A stretch of 64,000 nucleotides of DNA from Tomocerus qinae (lineage: Eukaryota > Arthropoda > Collembola > Entomobryomorpha > Tomoceridae): contig CM034546.1 in NCBI GenBank assembly GCA_020055645.1, positions 2,170,001 through 2,234,000 of the forward strand. Reading direction: 5' to 3'. The first letter of the stretch is position 1. Each line of letters starts with the position of its first letter. The notes under the pieces are model-generated. The model made no database searches, had not been told where the DNA came from, and saw nothing but the letters and a program-made list of their open reading frames with translations. Below are positions 11,681 to 22,828 of this stretch, one piece after another. The position numbers and the translations under genes are program-made.

Positions 11681-13452
11681 AGTTAGGCTACAGTAGTATG
11701 ACAAAAATGTGTACCGCATCTTAAGAATAAATAAGCTATTATAATTGTTACCTCATGTTAAAATTCATTATTGAATATCAGCATACTAATAAATGCATCA
11801 TCACTGTATTAGAACTGCTAGACTGCTAATAATGTACATATAATGTACATATATAATTTGTATTTTATCAGTATACAATATTTAATTAAGGTATACACAT
11901 TTATTGTTCAGACATTGCTTATCATGTATCAGTTAAGTAGTAGTTTTCTACTCTTTTAACCTTACTTCATACAACTACATAGCATATCTACATAGAATAT
12001 TTTCTCTTTTAGTATACTCATGATTCATGTCCATAAAATGTATTAATATTTTATTGCTTACAGACTGCCGTGTCGAGTCAACAACTAATAGGAGAATGTG
12101 TTATCCTCTGAATCAATAATCGGTTATCGACATGCTTAAATATCTAACCATAAATATAATGATAATTCGCATATTTAGCTTAGGCTAGGCTACTTAATAC
12201 AACAGAGCTGTATTAAGATATGATTATTACTTACAATTACAACTACTAATGTATCTATTTATCGAGGGCGACAGTTTCTCAGTCCAAGTTGGTATTCATG
12301 ACTGCCATTTATCACAACAAACCAAACATTGGCAAGAATAATGTTGGAACTTGTCTCATTCCTATAGCTATCATTCTTAAAAATTTGCTTAACTTTAATT
12401 AATTCAAGTGATTTTAAGTGCAATGTAATTAATATGGAATCCAATAAAAGTAGCATCTGAAATTAGATTATCGTTATTTAGATTTCAATTTGAGACAATT
12501 TCAAAAGTCTATTACAAAATATTTAAAATGGCAAGTTTGTCATAATACAAACATTTAAAACCTTCAATTACAGGAACACTGTTAAAAAAGAGAGCACAGA
12601 CTTCTCTTCTGTTAATAATTGGCTAGGTTGTTAATCTAATCTATACTGGAGTAAAATGTTGGTACAGCCCCTAAAATGAATCATTGATGTTTTGTGGCTA
12701 TATTGTCACATATAAAGCATTGTCAATATTGCTTACTAAATACTAGTAGATTTATTATTTTTGTTTAATATAAATGTAATAGTATATAATATAATGTTAA
12801 GTGTAAACAAAGTAGTAATATTTCTTAAATTGCTCTATTAGTAGAACGATGAAAAGGAAAATCTGGTGTAGTTATAATAGACATTATTTGTTGGCACACA
12901 GTGCAAGGCTATGTAAAAGTTGTTAACATCTACTCAAACAGAGAAGCTTTTATACTTTGATTAGGTTAGTTACATCTAAAATATATGTAATTACATCAGT
13001 TACACAGAAATAATGGATATTTACTGTTTCTAGTAGTCTTAAGAAACTTTTGTAAAACAATTGCTTTATAAATATTTAAATCCTTTGTCATTGATTTAGT
13101 ATATGTTTTAAGCAAAGCCTACAGGTGTGCTTGTAGTAATTAAATCTACACACAATGCATGTTAATATTGCATGTAAGTAAAACCCAAGTTGTCTTTTAT
13201 GTAATACTAATGAAAATCTGCACGGTAAAGGAAAAAATCAAAACAATAGGCAAGCAATACCTATAGTTTTCTCTACGCCAATCAGAGGCAGGTCCCATTT
13301 GCAATATTCATTAATTCATAAAGAATTTCCTGGCATGCATCTTAATTAGGAAACGGTTAATGAATCGTACAACAACATTATGACGTCGGACATGGACTTC
13401 TCAGAAACACGGTTCACTAGAAATATTTTTGGCATAATTAATTAACAGTATC
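11681..13452. other. Intergenic
   Basis: AT-rich spacer. It holds a decayed copy of the direct repeat of the foldback unit (about 11990-12145). No coding region supported. Confidence 0.5.
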
Positions 13453-13459
13453 TATATAA
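13453..13459 (+). promoter_or_regulatory. TATA box candidate, Cys-rich peptide gene
   Basis: TATATAA about 30 bases before a plausible start (tcaataac near 13483). A non-coding first exon would end at 13579 with the strong donor GTAAGT and splice to the acceptor before 14324, nine bases ahead of the ATG. Confidence 0.5.
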
Positions 13460-14332
13460 CTGAGTTCAATACTGGTCATCAATAACTGTTATTTATAAAC
13501 GACAATCATTATCAACGGCTTGACAGCTGTGGTATCCAACAGAGACAACATCTTAGTCTGGTCAAGGACGATCTTCAAAGTAAGTTTTAAAATTTTGTAT
13601 ACTTATTGATAAAATGACAATTTTAGACCTAGACCTAATTGTCATTAGACGGGTTGTTTCATTATTTTATTAAAAAAATTTCATTTTCAACATTAAATAC
13701 AAAAAATGGAATACGTTAGGTAGCTATTTCTAATTCGAAATCAAATCTCACGCATAAGAAAATTTTGTTAGTTACATATTGGTAGGTATAGGGTATAGTA
13801 TAGCTGTTTTTGGACTATAATATCTGCCTGTATCATTTCAATGTCATTTTATTATGAATGCCAAAGTACGTTTGGAGTTTGTGGGCAGTTTATTTATATT
13901 AATTTTACAATTATAAACATTTGTTATTGACTCAAGTGTTTATATGGAAGGTTTTGAAAATGTTTATGGCTAAGCTGGTATATCAAATAGTAATTAGTAA
14001 ACTTGGAATATTTATATTTATTTTCGGCCTAAATCCTAGCAAAATAATTTTGGAACTGCAGTTGCTCTTTGCTTTTATTTTGCAGGAGATTGTTAATTAG
14101 GATATTTTCCATAGGTTATACAATTTATGATATCTCTTAAATCTATCTAGGGAGAAAGCATCTTATGTTATTGAAATTGAAGTGAAAATCTTAAAAAATC
14201 GTAATAGATAATCAACTAGTAATTTTTAAAGTTTAAGTGCATGTAAAATTTAACTGATTTAAAGCATATTGTCTGAGTCGTTAGAATTCCGTCAAAATTT
14301 CTTTGATTCATTATTCATTTCAGGTAGCCAAT

Positions 14333-14710
14333 ATGAAGCTTACTTTTCGCTCAGCAGTATTTATCGCCTTCGTGTTCATAGTATTTGCCGCTTTGGCCAG
14401 CGTTGAAGCTCAACGTCAACCTCAACCCCACTGGTCTTATAAAGGATGTAATTGTCAATGCGGTGGCGACAGAGGTGGGCACTGCCACTGCACAGAAGAC
14501 CAGATCGGGAAATTCCCCAATGCTGGATGCACATCAGAGAAAAACGATGACAATTATACATGTAAGCCATTCAAGGATTCAAAAGAATGCAAAAACAAAT
14601 GTGGGGCGCCTTGCAAGGGAGATGATGGTCCTCCTGGTCCTGTCGCACCTCGTCCTACTGAATCCAGCTGTAAGAAAAGGAAGTCAGAAGTCGCACATGA
14701 AGCAATTTAA
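14333..14710 (+). CDS. Secreted cysteine-rich peptide, 125 aa
   Basis: The ATG at 14333 (MKLTFRSAVFIAFVFIVFAA) starts a strong signal peptide with probable cleavage after SVEA. An upstream in-frame ATG at 14303 lies before an intron acceptor (cattattcatttcag) and is rejected. The mature chain of about 100 residues holds 11 cysteines, with clustered pairs (GCNCQC, HCHC), later singles (AGC, YTC, KEC, NKC, APC), a proline-rich segment (GPPGPVAPRPTE) and a basic tail after a last Cys. The odd number of Cys suggests an unpaired thiol or a dimer. I do not recognise the family; a role in defence or the extracellular matrix is possible but unsupported. AATAAA lies at 14962. Confidence 0.8.
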   Translation: MKLTFRSAVFIAFVFIVFAALASVEAQRQPQPHWSYKGCNCQCGGDRGGHCHCTEDQIGKFPNAGCTSEKNDDNYTCKPFKDSKECKNKCGAPCKGDDGPPGPVAPRPTESSCKKRKSEVAHEAI

Positions 14711-15386
14711 TTTTTGTTTTTTCCAGAATCAAACAAAATGAATTAAATGGCGGCTCAGCTCTTTTCTGACATTTTATTCCTCATTTTTAGTCATAAAGGT
14801 TTCTTAAGGATCCAAATCTTTAATGTAAATATATTTAACTACAACTGAAATGCCAATGTGGTACAATTTAATATTACACTACCAGAACATTATCTTGCCA
14901 AAAATTTTGTTCGAATGTTTTATTGTAGTTTTAAAACTTAGGAAGTAAGTTCAAATTTTGAAATAAATTGTTAAAAATGTTTATTAAACATTTACTAATA
15001 TTGTTTTTTAATATTATATAAGCATAATATCTTTGCTTTTCTAGCAGTGTGATGGCTAAAAAATGAATTCATTTGATTTATAGACCAGAACCAGACGTAT
15101 GCATAGGCCCGGCTGGACATGTGTACACGGCCTGTCCTGAAGTCGGATATTTGAATTATCTGAGAACAAGTGCACATGTCCTAGGATAAATGAAAAGTAA
15201 TTGTAAAAATGGCCTAGGACAGGTGTAGAAATGGAAGTTTCAACGACAATAACCAAATATTGCAATATTATAGTATTATGATATTAGGATTTACATAAGG
15301 CGCATAGCTATTGATAAGTTTAGATATGCTATCTCGATGTAATTGAACCCAGAATGCGTTGGTGGTTGGTCATTTGCATGAATTAT

Positions 15387-15682
15387 CATTAAGCTGAGGT
15401 TGGCTACGTGACAACAATTCCTCAAGTGAGTTCAAGGATTACGTTTTGTACAATTACAAAAAAATTAGTTTCCTCAGTGCCATTGGTCGCACATCGAGGT
15501 ACTCGAAGGGTCATCTACTTTGGAAACAATTGAAGAAGAGACAGACACTCCTAATTTTAACGATAACGCTAATGTGTGAGTGGTTTGTAATTATTGTGTA
15601 GAAAATTATATTCCACACAACTCAAAGGCTTGAAACTGTTTATATAGGGGATTGTTGTCACGTAGCCAACATCAGCTTAATG
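15387..15682. mobile_element. Miniature element with ~32-bp terminal inverted repeats
   Basis: Ends read cattaagctgaggttggcta and, reversed, cattaagctgatgttggcta, followed on both sides by cgtgacaacaat. No ORF. The same unit in the inverted copy spans about 21378-22172 and has been enlarged there by the foldback element at 21646. Confidence 0.6.
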
Positions 15683-15698
15683 AACTTGATAATATATA

Positions 15699-15950
15699 TG
15701 TTACAGGAAATTTGTACAGACCGGACATATGCAAAATGCCTAGGACATATGTAAAATGGAAAACCAAAATTTTGATTTTTAACGAACCTAACCTAATTTA
15801 AAACAACTTTCTGACTGTCAAATGTGCTTTCATGTAATTTTGATTGATTTCAATTAAGTTTGGTTCGTTAAAAATCAAAATTTTGGTTTTCCATTTTACA
15901 TATGTCCTAGGCATTTTCAAATGTCTGGTCTGTACAAATTTCCTGTAACA
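15699..15950. mobile_element. 252-bp MITE with TATA target duplication
   Basis: Inverted ends tgttacaggaaatttgtaca, extending about 90 bases inward with few mismatches. TATA is duplicated at 15695-15698 and 15951-15954. The inverted partner repeat (around 21360) shows the uninterrupted target, so this is an insertion. Confidence 0.85.
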
Positions 15951-16042
15951 TATACATGTGGTAGATAGAACCTAGGAAACCTGCATATATTACGTAACGC
16001 AAAACCCACTCCCCCATGTGTAACACAAGCGCTGACTGCAAC

Positions 16043-16633
16043 CAGTGTACAAAATACCATTTACCACTTACCACCTGGTAAGTGGTTTTTAATGGTATTT
16101 ACCGTTAAATACCACTACCTAAAAAGTAGTGGTATAAATGGTAAAAAATAGTTTAATTTAAATTTCGTGTTTGAATTTTGAATAAAATTCGGTGCCAAAT
16201 TATGAAATAGCTTAGTAGATGATCATTGTTGTCACAAATTGATAAGTGTTTATCAATCAGAGTAGGATTCAACCAATGGGCGCGCTAACAACCCTTGCCG
16301 ATTAGGGAATTAATTGCAATTAAATAATCATCAATTTTAAATGGGCGATACCAAACACAATCTTTCTTTCTTCATTGTTTTATGACTTTTGATGTACAAT
16401 CAATTAAATATGATTAATTTAATTGATTAAGAGGCTAATTGGAAATAAATAAAGTTTTAAAACTTATATTTTAGGAAGTCTAGTGTATCTGTACTCAGCT
16501 GTCTAATCAATCGTTTAAAAAGTAGTAGTCTAAAAATTTATCATTTTTACCATTAAATGCATTTTTACCATTAAGTGCATCTTTACCACTGTAATGATAA
16601 AAAAGGCTAAAAATTGGTAAATTTTGTACACTG
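16043..16633. mobile_element. Non-autonomous hAT-like element, 591 bp
   Basis: Starts CAGTGTACAAAATACC and ends with the reverse of CAGTGTACAAAATTTACC. It is bounded by an 8-bp direct repeat ACTGCAAC at 16035-16042 and 16634-16641. An 8-bp duplication with CAGNG-type ends is the hAT signature. The interior has ccatttaccactt-type palindromes and no transposase ORF. Partial copies lie at about 21250-21272 and 36140-36397. Confidence 0.85.
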
Positions 16634-16875
16634 ACTGCAACACTTTTAAATACCTCCCATTAACATCCCACCGTCCCAAACCATTTACATGACATTTTTA
16701 TAGCATTATTAAACATTTTATTTACCATCGTTGTACATACTAATAACCACCTAATTCAAAAATGTTATTAATGCCCAATAAGGATTTTAAAACATCATAA
16801 AAGTTTGTGATAATTTATTTCATTTCATTACAGATATTAAGTTAAGGTCGTTATAGTATCAGAATGTATGCAGTT

Positions 16876-18063
16876 TTATACTTCTTCATTTCCTCCATAT
16901 AAGTAATGGTGGATATGGGGAGTACAACCTTTTAATATAGACCGCACATTTGACAGAATTGGATTCAAAGTAGGTATATAATGATAATTTTGATCTGGCC
17001 GTGGGATGAAACAAGTTGCCTCTCCATCAAAATTGCTGCCGCTATAAAGGGTCCAATTTGTATGTCCAGTAGTAAGAAGGGATTTTGGAGTAAAGGGAAA
17101 GTCAGAAGCAAGGCCTGTAATTGTCACTTCAGTCCCCTTATAATATTCACCCTCATAGAAGGAGATGGAATTTGTTAATGTGTCAGGAGGACCAAGATAA
17201 CGAATAGATTTTGCAGGCCGTGCCCGAAAATCATTAGCATAACAAACTCTTCTGTCTTCGCAGACTATAGGGAAGGTTGCCCAATCACCAAAGTTGGTCG
17301 TGTTATAGACTCCCCAACTGCCAATTCAAACACATAGTATCACTTATTACGACACTTTATTGATTTAATTCCAAAGTTAATCGTATTGTCAGTTCATTTA
17401 AATCCCTGTGTAGCCTTTTAGAATTTCAAACATCTTCAACGTCCAACACCATATCGTCTGCCTAACATTACTAAGTAACAAGCCATTTCATCATGACTGC
17501 TACAAAGTAACAAACCATTTCATCATGACTGCTACAAAGTAACAAACCATTTCATCATGACTGCTACAAAGTAACAAACCATTTTATCATGGCTGAGACA
17601 AAGTAACAAACCTAACTGATACATTGGTTTGTTACATTGTCGCGGTCATGATAAAATGGTTTGTTACTTTGTAGCAGTCATGATGAAATGGTTTGTTACT
17701 TTGTAGCAGTCATGATGAAATGGTTTGTTACTTTGTAGCAGTCATGATGAAATGGCTTGTTACTTAGTAATGTTAAGCAGACGATATCACTTACTTTAGA
17801 GATTCTGAGAGGTGACATTTTTTGTGAATTGACAAAGTGAGGAAATGTTTTAAGATCGATAAATATACTTACCACCCCGTGATTTCGAACGATTGTGTCC
17901 TTGACATAATAGGTTCAAAACTAACTATATCTGGCATTTTAGTTGTAAAAGTAATAGTAACAAGTCCAGTACAATCCGGGTATTCAAATACAACGAGTCG
18001 TTTTTCTCGGGCAAAACAGAATGCAATGCACGAAATAAACGGGATTAATTTTAATTTCAACAT
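16876..18063 (-). CDS. Secreted beta/gamma-crystallin-like protein, 210 aa, two exons
   Basis: Exons 17873-18063 (191 bp) and 16876-17317 (442 bp), joined by a phase-2 intron (donor GTAAGT, acceptor TTGGCAG). A signal peptide (MLKLKLIPFISCIAFCFA) is followed by four Greek-key-like motifs of the type aromatic-x-x-G: RLVVFEYPDCTG, then a diverged one after the splice (WGVYNTTNFGDW), SISFYEGEYYKG and NWTLYSGSNFDG, giving two predicted domains. It ends HHYLYGGNEEV. The paralogue at 37546-40364 has exactly the same exon lengths and intron phase. Members of this superfamily are often Ca-binding or structural; the role here is unknown. The intron hosts a foldback repeat. Confidence 0.8.
17451..17787. 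repeat. Foldback with internal 32-bp tandem repeats
   Basis: 337-bp palindrome inside the crystallin-like intron. Both ends read atatcgtctgc(c/t)taacatta. Each arm is made of about four copies of a 32-bp unit containing caaagtaacaaaccatttca. Non-autonomous TIR element with tandem repeats in its arms. Confidence 0.85.
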
Positions 18064-18136
18064 GATATTGTCGGGAGAATAATTATTTACTGGGTTTGTT
18101 GAGTGTACAGAGTGGGAATAAGTATTGTATTATTAA

Positions 18137-18143
18137 TTATATA
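18137..18143 (-). promoter_or_regulatory. TATA box candidate, crystallin-like gene 1
   Basis: TATATAA on the minus strand, 74 bases upstream of the ATG at 18063. Confidence 0.5.
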
Positions 18144-18149
18144 TGGAAA

Positions 18150-19396
18150 TGGGACTTATTTTTAATTTAAGAGCAGGCCAAGTGTTATAGGTATTTGTCG
18201 CACAATGTCTAAAGAACAAGTGAATACTTACAGAACGAGAATGAATATATAGTGCAGTGTATGCTAATCAGTACTCAATTACTCGACATTTATTGATTAC
18301 AGTTACAGCATTACATTTTGAATGATTTGATTAATGATTACAAATTTAAATTGATAAGTGCGAGAATGCTATAGTCAGGTTAGAAGTGGGTGAAATAAGA
18401 TGATTGGTTAAAATTGGACAAAATCAATTTATCCCTGGATAAAATTAATTTTGTCTGGAACCCACAAAATTAATTTCATCCATAGCCAAAACTGATTTCA
18501 TCAAGACAATTTTCATTTTGTCCCGACAATATGCAACATTGGCTACGGTCATCGTTTGGTTTGGTATGCAGAGTTGGTCTCTTTCGGCGGCAGGAATTCA
18601 TTTAATATGATTTGACAAAAATTCAGATACCTTGTCCTCTAAATACGTCCATCAAATTGACAAAGGTGTTGCTTATCATAAAGCAATTAATTTTCTAATG
18701 ATTAACTTAAAAGGCAAACTAAAACTACAGAAAAACCGTACCAGAAGCTGGCAAAATCAAAATGAACAAAAAAGTATTGATTATTCAAATATACCATTTC
18801 AAAATAAATTAATACTGAATAGTAAAATTAGCAGCAATTAAAATTAATTATTTTGACTATCAAACGGAAATACATTTATTTCGTTTCTGTAGTCGGTAAT
18901 CTCTGATTTTTATTAATTTTGGTATATAATTTTTGTACCAGCGAAAAGAAATTTTTCGTACTATCATGCTGAATAGTTCTAAAAAGCACAGCTTTAATTG
19001 TGTAAGTGTAAATTAAATGCCAATCCTTCATTTTGGAGTTTGACCATTAAAATGATGACAAAATAGTAGTATGTCAAGAACCTATGAACATTTTTGGACC
19101 AATATAGGTTTCTGGTCTATTAAGCAATGTTTTTGCCAAGTTTGGCCAACTTGGCCAAATTGCTCATGTTATCGTAAGAGTGTCGACAGACGGGCATGGT
19201 TGTTTTATAAGTTAGCTTCCTCGATGGGTAACATTGTTTTTCATACTTAAATTTATCAATACGATATGTTACATTATTCATTTGATTGGTCTGTTGACAT
19301 TTATTCTGGAAATTGAGTCAAAAATGTTGGAAATGGTGGATAAAATTTCAAAATTTGTAGAAGTTTGAAACTATTAGAAAAAAGTTGGGAAAAGTC
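18150..19396. other. Intergenic, repeats only
   Basis: AT-rich, with a short degenerate repeat of (a/g)aaattaattt(c/t)(a/g)tc at 18410-18530. No gene supported. Confidence 0.45.
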
Positions 19397-19566
19397 AGGT
19401 ACGTATCCAGAAATCAGAGGGAGGGGCGCAACCAAAAATAATGTCAAAAATGGGACATATTTGCGCGAAAAGTTTTTGCAATTTTTTGCCTGTTTTGGAA
19501 AAACTCTTTTTTTTCAAATTTAAGGGTGGTAATGTGCCCCTCCGCCCCCTACTGGATACGTGCTTG
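19397..19566. mobile_element. MITE with ends tacgtatccag / ctggatacgtgcttg
   Basis: About 170 bp with inverted ends, GC-rich subterminal tracts and an AT-rich centre containing tttgcgcgaaaag. The same family occurs at 48052-48595. Confidence 0.65.
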
Positions 19567-19749
19567 AATACTGGCTAAAACTATAAAGTTTTAATATGGG
19601 GTATTAAAAAATTGACGTTATTTTAATGGAATTTGTCAGTACAATAATGTAAATTTTCTTTAATAACTTTGTCTTTGAAACAGTAGAACATGTCTTTAAA
19701 TTTAATATTAAGTCACTATTAATTATTGAATTTTGTCGGTATATACTAG

Positions 19750-20118
19750 ATTAACAAAGCTTGGTCTGAAAATTAAGATTTCGAAGTTTTGTATACAATG
19801 TGGTCTAAAAATTAAATGCACCATGGTAATATGCACAAACTTTTAATTTTTAGGCCACAACGTGAACAAATATTCGAAAATTAAATTTTTAGATCACAAT
19901 TTGCACAAAACTTTGAAACATTAATTTTTAAATCACAATAAACACAAAACTTTGGAAATGTATTTTTTGGACGGCAATAAACACAAGACTTCGAAATTTA
20001 TATTTTTGACGGTAATATGCGCAAAACTTCGAAAATTTAATTCTCAGATTATAATGTGTACAAAACTTTGAGAAATAATTTTTTGGATGGTAATATGAAC
20101 AAAAGTTCGAAAAGTGGT
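19750..20118. repeat. Degenerate ~52-bp tandem repeat
   Basis: About seven diverged units, each carrying cacaaaactttgaaa-like and ttaatttttagatcacaat-like parts. Strongly mutated, so an old array. Confidence 0.65.
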
Positions 20119-20319
20119 CCTAAGTAGTAAATATTAGGAATAAATAATTTGAGCAAATTTTTTGCCAATTTACAAAATAATTGATTTAAAAGGTTATTTA
20201 AACAATAAAATTAAAAATACAATTACATGCATTGTGTTATCAAACATACAAAATGGCCTAAATCTGAGCGTGCCTTTTAATATAACATATTAATATACAT
20301 TTGTTATACTATCAAAATT

Positions 20320-20955
20320 GGTTCTATGTAAACTGGTCCTAGTAAACTGGTATTTTAGGTATAAAGTAAACTGGTCTTGGTCAATTACCAACTGGTCCTA
20401 TGCCAAAAGTAAACTGGTCTTGGTCAAACTCTATGATTGTTCTTCACATAAAAATAAGCGCCTTATATCTTTAAGTTTGGTATGAGTTGAGTTGAGGTAT
20501 ATGGTATGGTATGTAGAACTAATTTATTCAATCTCAATTTTATCGTACAACTCAGTACCTAAGTTATGAGCTCTGACATCAAGTTTAGTCTTCTGCAGAA
20601 CTTTGAGTAGAACACTATGGCTGTGACATTTGTAAAATCGCAAAGAGGAAAAGATAAGTTAGTGCAGTAAGGCTACGCTTATACATTTACAGCCACTACT
20701 AAAGATGGAAGGACCACACGGAGATGTGAAAATAGGAAAAATTGCAATGGAAGGCTAATCTACAAAAAATTTAGATGCGTAAATTAAAAGTACCATCGAG
20801 ACTTATAATACCATCCCCATTCAACGCTATTGTAGGGCATTGGCATAATTGACTAAGACCAGTTTACTTTTGGCATAGGACCAGTTGGTATTTAGCAAGA
20901 CCAGTTTACGTTTGACCCTAAAGACCAGTTTACTTGGACGAGTTTACGTGACACC
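20320..20955. mobile_element. 636-bp TIR element with 9-bp target duplication
   Basis: Ends GGTTCTATGTAAACTGGTCC and, reversed, GGTGTCACGTAAACTCGTCC. The inverted ends run about 110 bases and hold repeated agtaaactggtc. It is bounded by ATCAAAATT at 20311-20319 and 20956-20964. A 9-bp duplication would fit a Mutator-like element; no transposase inside. Confidence 0.75.
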
Positions 20956-20966
20956 ATCAAAATTAA

Positions 20967-21050
20967 CCCAGCCACGTTGGCTTGGTGGAATACTCAGTCG
21001 TCTGACTAATCAATGTGTGCTTCCACTGCCAGTTCGATTCTTTGGCTGGG
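20967..21050 (+). other. tRNA-like sequence, copy 2 (84 nt)
   Basis: CCCAGCCA at 20967 pairs perfectly with TGGCTGGG at 21043-21050 as an acceptor stem. There is an A-box-like tggcttggtgg, a B-box-like agttcgattct and a long variable region, so the length fits a type II tRNA (Leu/Ser class). D- and anticodon-arm pairing is poor. The tail aatggccgagggctgttt also looks like a tRNA-Leu A box. Probably a SINE head or tRNA pseudogene rather than a working tRNA. Confidence 0.4.
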
Positions 21051-21272
21051 TGAAATGGCCGAGGGCTGTTTAAAGGCAAGTGTTTGGGTTGCTAATATGG
21101 AATTAAGAAAAAGGTTAAGTACAAACACGCAATTACAAGGGCCATCACATGGATACCTCGTGTCGACTTCGAGAGTAGCTTGGATAACCTGTCTTTGTTG
21201 GGCTAGTAGACTTCCGATAACACTCCCACAACAGTGACTCCTTGTAAAGGTAAATGGTATTTTGTACACTGG

Positions 21273-22305
21273 TTGCAGACAGCACTTGTGTTACACATGG
21301 GGGAGTGGGTTTTGCGTTACGTAATATATGCAGGTTTCCTAGGTTCTATCTACCACATGTATATATTATCAAGTTCATTAAGCTGATGTTGGCTACGTGA
21401 CAACAATCCCCTATATAAACAGTTTCAAGCCTTTGAGTTGTGTGAAATATAATTTTCTACACAATAATTACAAACCACTCACACATTAGCGTTATCGTTA
21501 AAATTAGGAGTGTCTGTCTCTTCTTCAATTGCTTCCAAAGTAGATGACCCTTCGAGTACTTCGGTGTGCGACCAATGGCACTGGGGAAACTGTAATTTTT
21601 TTGTAATTGTACAAAACGTAATCCTTGAACTCACTTGGAGGAATTGACCTTTTCACGGTTTCACAATTGGTGGGCCAGGGATTGAAGTTTACTAGTGGTT
21701 TAGTAGGAGTTTCTGACAAAAGTATAAATGTCTCAGAAACCAAAAGAGATACCTACAATGTGTAAAATAGTAGCAAGTTTTGCAACTATCCTACAATTCA
21801 ATTTTGAAAATCTCCATCTTCTACGATTCGTGAAACAGGAGTTCTGATTTTTCTACTAAAAAGTACAGGGAAAAACCACTTATTTTGAGTGGATTATAAT
21901 GGTTTTTCTTTATACTTTTTTAGTAGAATAATCAGAACTCCTGTTTTACGAATCGTAGAAGATTGAGATTTTCAAAATTGAATTGTGGGATAGTTGCCGA
22001 ACCTGCTACTAATTTACACATTGTAGGTATCTCTTTTGGTTTCTGAGTTATTTATACTTTTGTCAGAAACTCCTACTAAACTACTAGTAAACTTCAATCC
22101 CTGGCCCACCAATCGCGAAACCGCGAAAAGGTCAATTGTTGTCACGTAGCCAGCTCAGCTTAATGATAATTCATGCAAATGACCAACCACCAACGCATTC
22201 TGGGTTCAATTACATCGAGATAGCATATCTAAACTTATCAATAGCTATGCGCCTTATGTAAATCCTAATATCATAATACTATAATATTGAAATATTTGGT
22301 TGTTA
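21273..22305 (-). repeat. Composite repeat, copy 2 (inverse of 15240-16042)
   Basis: Matches copy 1 in reverse from gcagacagcacttgtgttac to gaaatatttggttgttatc, interrupted by the foldback element at 21646-22133. It lacks the 252-bp MITE found in copy 1. Confidence 0.8.
21646..22133. mobile_element. 488-bp foldback MITE with AATT target duplication
   Basis: Two arms of roughly 235 bases, ends gaccttttcacggtttc and, reversed, gaccttttcgcggtttc. AATT is present at 21642-21645 and 22134-22137. The empty site is visible in copy 1 near 15420. No ORF. Confidence 0.85.
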
Positions 22306-22828
22306 TCAAAATTGGCATACAATGTAAATTGCAAAAAATAAATTAGCCTGTAGCTTCCTATTTGGATTGATTTTACTCAACATGTTACTACTTTACCTAC
22401 TATGTTAACATCCATGGTTTCGCATTACACTTTATCTACATGAATTTACGTACTACGTACTACGTACCACCTACGTGCTCCTATGTTAATATCACAAATT
22501 AATTAAAGTTTACCTACACTAACTAAAATTTAATAGTGCTAATTAGTACCAAATTATAGCTGAAATTCAGTGTCTTAAGTGTCTTGTCGAAAATTTTGAT
22601 ACCACTTACTCTTTACATTAAAATTTGAAGAAACTCCATCAACGGGCGTCCTAGACTCACGTTGGGAATAAACCTTTACAATCTGGCAACCAAGGAGGAT
22701 TTACCTACTATAACAGATAAGCTTAAAAATTCATTATATGTACGCTGGAGGGTTTATAGTCCTGTTTCCTCTTTGGATCTGTGAGATACTGGCACACAAC
22801 TTGGGTTTATATCTAGAAAGCAACTCAC

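Larger units (their letters stand above)
15240..16042 (+). repeat. Composite repeat, copy 1 (inverted partner at 21.3-22.3 kb)
   Basis: Runs from about cgacaataaccaaatattgcaa to the left end of a hAT-type element. The same sequence recurs in reverse orientation at about 21273-22305, and a short third piece is at 46600-46700. Each long copy carries a different miniature transposon and shows the matching empty site of the other. Confidence 0.8.

Noticed and set aside
14303..14332. Upstream ATG of the Cys-rich peptide
   Set aside because: It precedes a good splice acceptor and would put non-hydrophobic residues before a perfect signal peptide.
14385..14741. 118-codon ORF in another frame of the Cys-rich gene
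   Set aside because: Shadow of the real gene, without signal peptide or family features.
17451..17787. CRISPR-like array of 32-bp repeats
   Set aside because: Repeats are contiguous without unique spacers and form inverted arms in a eukaryotic intron.
21525..21743. 72-codon minus ORF at 21.5 kb
   Set aside because: Lies across the junction of a composite repeat and a foldback element.
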